Origin: Xiphophorus maculatus
Taxonomy: Eukaryota > Chordata > Actinopteri > Cyprinodontiformes > Poeciliidae
Reading direction: 5' to 3'
Assembly (NCBI RefSeq): GCF_002775205.1
Contig: NC_036450.1
Span: 22,966,288-23,030,287, forward strand
Length of the DNA: 64,000 bases
The notes below the pieces were generated by a model that made no database searches, was not told the DNA's origin, and saw only the letters and a program-made list of their open reading frames with translations. The position numbers and the translations under genes were made by a program. Shown in pieces: positions 60,508-64,000 of this stretch (position 1 is the first letter of the stretch; each line of letters begins with the position of its first letter).

Positions 60508-61769
60508 GTAAGCTCCGTTAACGTGATGTTGGCAAAGCTAGCTGTACAGAGACACATAAGCATTTACGATGTAAAAAAAATGTCACTCATTGCTGAATTG
60601 TTGTGCAGAGGTGTTAACTAACGTGTCGCATATGTGGGACAACATGGTGTCCAAAAGTCAGCAATATAGTGACGAGACATTCACGAACGATCCGAGTCTC
60701 CTGAACGTCTCTTTACTAAGAAGAAAGGACTGGAGCCTCACTGAGAGCCGTTCTTTGCTCTTGTAATGCTCAGCGTACACATACTATTGTTATTTTATTT
60801 ATTTATATACATTAATATTTATTTAATTAGCAAATAAATAAAACACAAGAACGAAAGAGCACGCAGAGCATGCGCATTGCTCATTGATTGTTTTCGTTCA
60901 ACGTGGCGCGCTTTCGTTCAAAATGGCTGCCTGGCTTCATGCAGTGGGAAAGAGGGTGAGAACAGTCCTGGTGAGCGCCTTGTGCTTGGTTACTTCTTGC
61001 TTGTTGCTCTGTGGTCAGTGTTTATGGTTGTTTTTTTCCCCCTCCAGGAGGTCTTTTTTTTTGTGGGCTCTAGTCTGGCAGAACCCTGCATGGTAAAAAG
61101 CTCAGGCACGTTCTTCCCTGAGAACAACGGGAAGAGCTCATTCATTTTTAGCTCACAGAAAAAGCACCAAATTAACAAAAGTAAACTGAGTGACCAATAA
61201 GATTTAGCCTTTTGCGCTACGTACAAGATGCTTTGATGCAGATTTTTTTTCTCCACAATTTTGTTAATAGTAAAGAGGATTAGATAATGAAACATACAAT
61301 AACTATTCTTTTCTTTTTTATGCAAAGGAATATGTCAAGGTACTCATACAGCCGTGCAGCTGCAGGTGCTACTGGAATAATCCAAACTCTCAGTCACTTG
61401 TAGGCAATTTAGAATCACACAGAAAAGCTCCAAAGGGAATCAAACTTTAAACTCTGAACTAAGAACTTCTGGTCACATAAAAGCAATTAACCATAGCTGC
61501 CCTTACTGATAACTATGTGAGTAGTTATCAGTAACTACTCACTGAGTAGTTACCCCTAACACTGATAATGTTAGGGGTCCCTAACATTAATATGATTAGA
61601 CCGCATGTAATTATATATATATGTATATGTATTATTGTTATAAAGGCTGAGCCAAGAAAATTTATGTATGTATCAAACAAGTAGCCCTTCGTGTTACTCT
61701 GTACCTGTGAAGTAGCTCCCAGTCTCATAAAGGTTAGTGACCCCTGCTTTAGAATGACATGCATTGACC

Positions 61770-62045
61770 GGTGCCTTGCCTTTGACTCCCTACACCAAAC
61801 TGTTTTGGTCAATGCACCAATTCAGGGGGACGTGATTGTGACACTAAACCACCTCTGACCCCTAAACCTAACCATTACATATCTAACCAAAACTCAATTC
61901 ACACCTTAGTCCTAAACCTAACCCCTAACCCCAAAACAGCAATTCCCCTTGTGGGGACCACAAGGAGCTGTGGGTCCCCACAACGTCTCAATGTGTCCAG
62001 AAAATGGTCCCCACAAGGTTTTAAATACATGTTACACACACACAC
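61770..62045. repeat. Dispersed repeat with CCCCACAAGG and CCTAACCC words
   Basis: Contains CCTAAACCTAACCATTAC, CCCCTTGTGGGGACCACAAG (self-complementary), TGGTCCCCACAAGG and a CACACACA end. This arrangement is common in teleost introns and spacers. It immediately follows, on the minus strand, the last visible M3 peptidase exon. Confidence 0.55.
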
Positions 62046-62172
62046 ATTTCGATTTCTAACACAAGTAACACAACTGTAAGACATGTACTGTGGCACGCTC
62101 TTGGCAGCCTACATGCCACATAAATTACGGCATATGTACTTGTGTGAGGTCGAGGTATCAGAAGGCTCGTAC

Positions 62173-63739
62173 CTATGAAGCCGGACACATTGCCTGCGTG
62201 TTTAGCCATGTTAATCTCCAGCACATAGTTTGCATGGCTGCTGTAACCGAGTAAGTCTGCCACCTTTGCCTTTAGTTGGATTAGCTGTTCAAGAATCGCC
62301 GTGTTCACCTGGGGGAAAGTAGAAAGCAAAAAAAACATAAAAACACCTGAATCATGTTGTCAGAAACGACTAATCTAACAAAGAACAATTAAGATTCGAA
62401 AGTTTAAAGCTATTCATGGTGTTTGAACAGACATCCTGAATTATCTTTTTAAGGAAGAGAATGGGGTTGTTGGCAAGTGGAATTACTCACCTGTTTACAC
62501 CTGCTGTGGAAAGCTGTTTCCATCTTCCTCCGGGTCTCAGGATTGTGGCACCTCTTCATCAGGGGGTGGTAGTGGGGATATTCCAGCGTCACCTTGTACT
62601 TCCCCTCTGCTGTCCTCTCCAGACCATTGAGATAGATTTCAGCGAGGCCTCCTTCGCCAGGTGAACAAAGTGAGAATGAATGTCTTGCGCTTCTTCGCAT
62701 GAGGCACTGATTAATGCAAGCAGGCTTTTACCCAGTTCATGCTCGGAAAAAACAAGAAATGTACTGTCCTCATTCAGATTCCTGTTGAATTCTATGGAGA
62801 GGTCACTGATAAGCTTGGAGGTTTTTTTTACTTCCTAAGGAAAATTCAAGAAAGAAATTTTTTATACCAAAATTTGAGACAATCAATGAAAACATAACTA
62901 CAGACTATTTGAAGACAATCTCTCACAGAAAAAACAAAGGAGATAGCATAACATACACCAAACAAGGCAAAGTATAAGAAAACCTTTTGTAGTATATTTA
63001 GATCTGAGACCGAATGTCGAGGAACCCAATTTATGAAGGCAGTGCAGTACAAAGCTCTTAACCTAATCTCCTTATTCTCAGCATCCAGGAGGAAGCACCA
63101 ACTTCCCACTGACTGCACTTCCATAAAAATAACCAATAGCTTGTCCAGAATAATGCACAGAGTTTCATCAATCATACCTTAAATTGTCCTACAATTAGTG
63201 CTGTGGTACAATAAATGTTAGAATAAATGTTCATCATTAGTATCTGTGAGATTACCTGCTGTATCTCTTTAGACAGATGCAGTCCTTTCCTCTGGCCCAG
63301 TGTAACCAGTCTGTCTAAGAATCTCTTTTCTTCAGTTGAAAGATTGTCTTGAAACTTTTTCTGCCAAAACACACATCACGCAAAACATCTTATTGGTGGA
63401 TTTGAGGCCATTCTAAAAGAAAAAGAAAACAAAAAAACAAAAAAAAACGTTCAGTAGCACTAGACATCACTGACTATATGAAACAATTATTTTCCATCCA
63501 AGGATTAATCAGAAGTAAAAAAAGGGGAGGCAGTATCCCAATTGATGATCCATGAGATGTTTTGTTGTATTTTCTAGTAACAACATGTACCTGCAAGGCC
63601 ATCATACGCTTGAACACGTCTTCCCTCATGCTAATCTCCACGTCAAATTCAGATAGTTTCTTGTCTGCCTCTGTGCTCGCCGATTGAACCTCCTTGTTGG
63701 GACAGACATACTGAGGGAAGTCAAGAACGTGGCGGGATG
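62173..63739 (-). CDS. M3 metallopeptidase, thimet oligopeptidase/neurolysin type (partial, catalytic half absent)
   Basis: Five exons join in frame: 63739-63591, 63360-63256, 62834-62732, 62651-62491 and 62308-62173, coding about 217 residues. The conserved N-terminal M3 half is clear: [101 protein letters not shown]. In the family these enzymes cleave short peptides such as neurotensin and bradykinin, using a zinc HExxH motif in the C-terminal half. That half should follow at lower coordinates but is not present. Exons 5' of the first lie beyond 64000. Phases are consistent and there are no stops. After 62173 read-through adds unrelated residues and then a stop at 62021. Residues are intermediate between NLN and THOP1, so no symbol is given. 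Confidence 0.85.
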
Positions 63740-64000
63740 CTAGGAAACACAAAGGAACCACTGAGAACTTCAAGCATTTGCATACCACACTGTAAAAAAA
63801 GTCTGTAAAATAAACAGTAAAAATCTGTGAAATCATGACAGAAAAATTTTGTAAAGAAAAACACAATGATATTTTGTTCATTTAACAGTATGATGTTGTA
63901 TAATGTAGAACCAAAAATTATTGTAAATTTTAAAATAGAAAATTGCAAATAATACTGTATTTTGTTGCGGAAAACACACATTTTGTATGTTTAATGGAAA

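Larger units (their letters stand above)
58468..62172. other. Spacer between dmgdh and the M3 peptidase exons
   Basis: This 3.7 kb should contain the remaining exons of the minus-strand M3 peptidase if that gene were normal. I found none: no HEFGH-type codons and no GYLWSEV- or ATFGHLAGG-type frame. It holds a hAT relic (59243-59701), a SINE fragment (59816-59900), a CpG-rich promoter-like segment (60000-60510), a dispersed repeat (61770-62045) and short hairpins near 61515-61580. Confidence 0.6.

Noticed and set aside
60884..61096. Possible small membrane protein starting MAAWLHAVGKR
   Set aside because: The ATG sits in a YY1-like AAAATGGCTGCC context, but the frame runs into a SINE-like segment (CCCCTCCAGGAGG) and matches nothing known. 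The hydrophobic part comes from TTG/TTT-rich sequence.

Overview
This window looks like nuclear DNA of a percomorph teleost. Coding regions are split into short exons with GT-AG junctions. The proteins read as fish orthologues of vertebrate genes, and the introns and spacers are full of small DNA transposons, tRNA-derived SINEs and microsatellites. Repeat content is reminiscent of cyprinodontiform fishes, but that is only a weak impression. Everything here was read by eye; no alignment or search was run.

Layout from left to right: (1) the last two visible coding exons of a Homer-family scaffold gene, probably homer1, on + (261-1448). (2) A convergent 4 kb spacer. (3) A complete 10-exon jmy gene on - (28940 down to 5512), coding for about 904 residues: an N-terminal WHAMM/JMY-type region, coiled coils, a polyproline stretch, three WH2 motifs and a central-acidic tail ending in DWEN. 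(4) A 5 kb spacer containing a non-autonomous hAT-like element with a second element nested inside. (5) A complete 8-exon bhmt gene on - (40158 down to 34069), 397 residues. (6) A 2.8 kb divergent spacer. (7) A complete 16-exon dmgdh gene on + (43007-58467), 870 residues. (8) A 3.7 kb spacer with transposon relics and a CpG-rich promoter-like segment that has no recognisable gene. (9) Five exons of an M3-family metallopeptidase (thimet oligopeptidase/neurolysin type) on -, running in from the right edge. They stop before the catalytic half, which I could not find anywhere in the window.

The order homer1-jmy-bhmt-dmgdh matches the gene content of human 5q14, which supports the names. bhmt and dmgdh are consecutive steps of choline catabolism: Bhmt makes dimethylglycine from betaine while methylating homocysteine, and Dmgdh oxidises that dimethylglycine in mitochondria. 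They lie head to head. Jmy is an actin nucleator and Homer a postsynaptic scaffold; neither has an obvious link to the metabolic pair.

All jmy, bhmt and dmgdh exons join in frame with matching splice phases, so these look like intact functional genes. The clearest oddity is the M3 peptidase, which has intact splicing and an open frame but no HExxH-bearing exons downstream. I saw no clear novel system. The other findings are mainly datable transposon insertions with target-site duplications, nested elements, unusual repeats and an orphan promoter.
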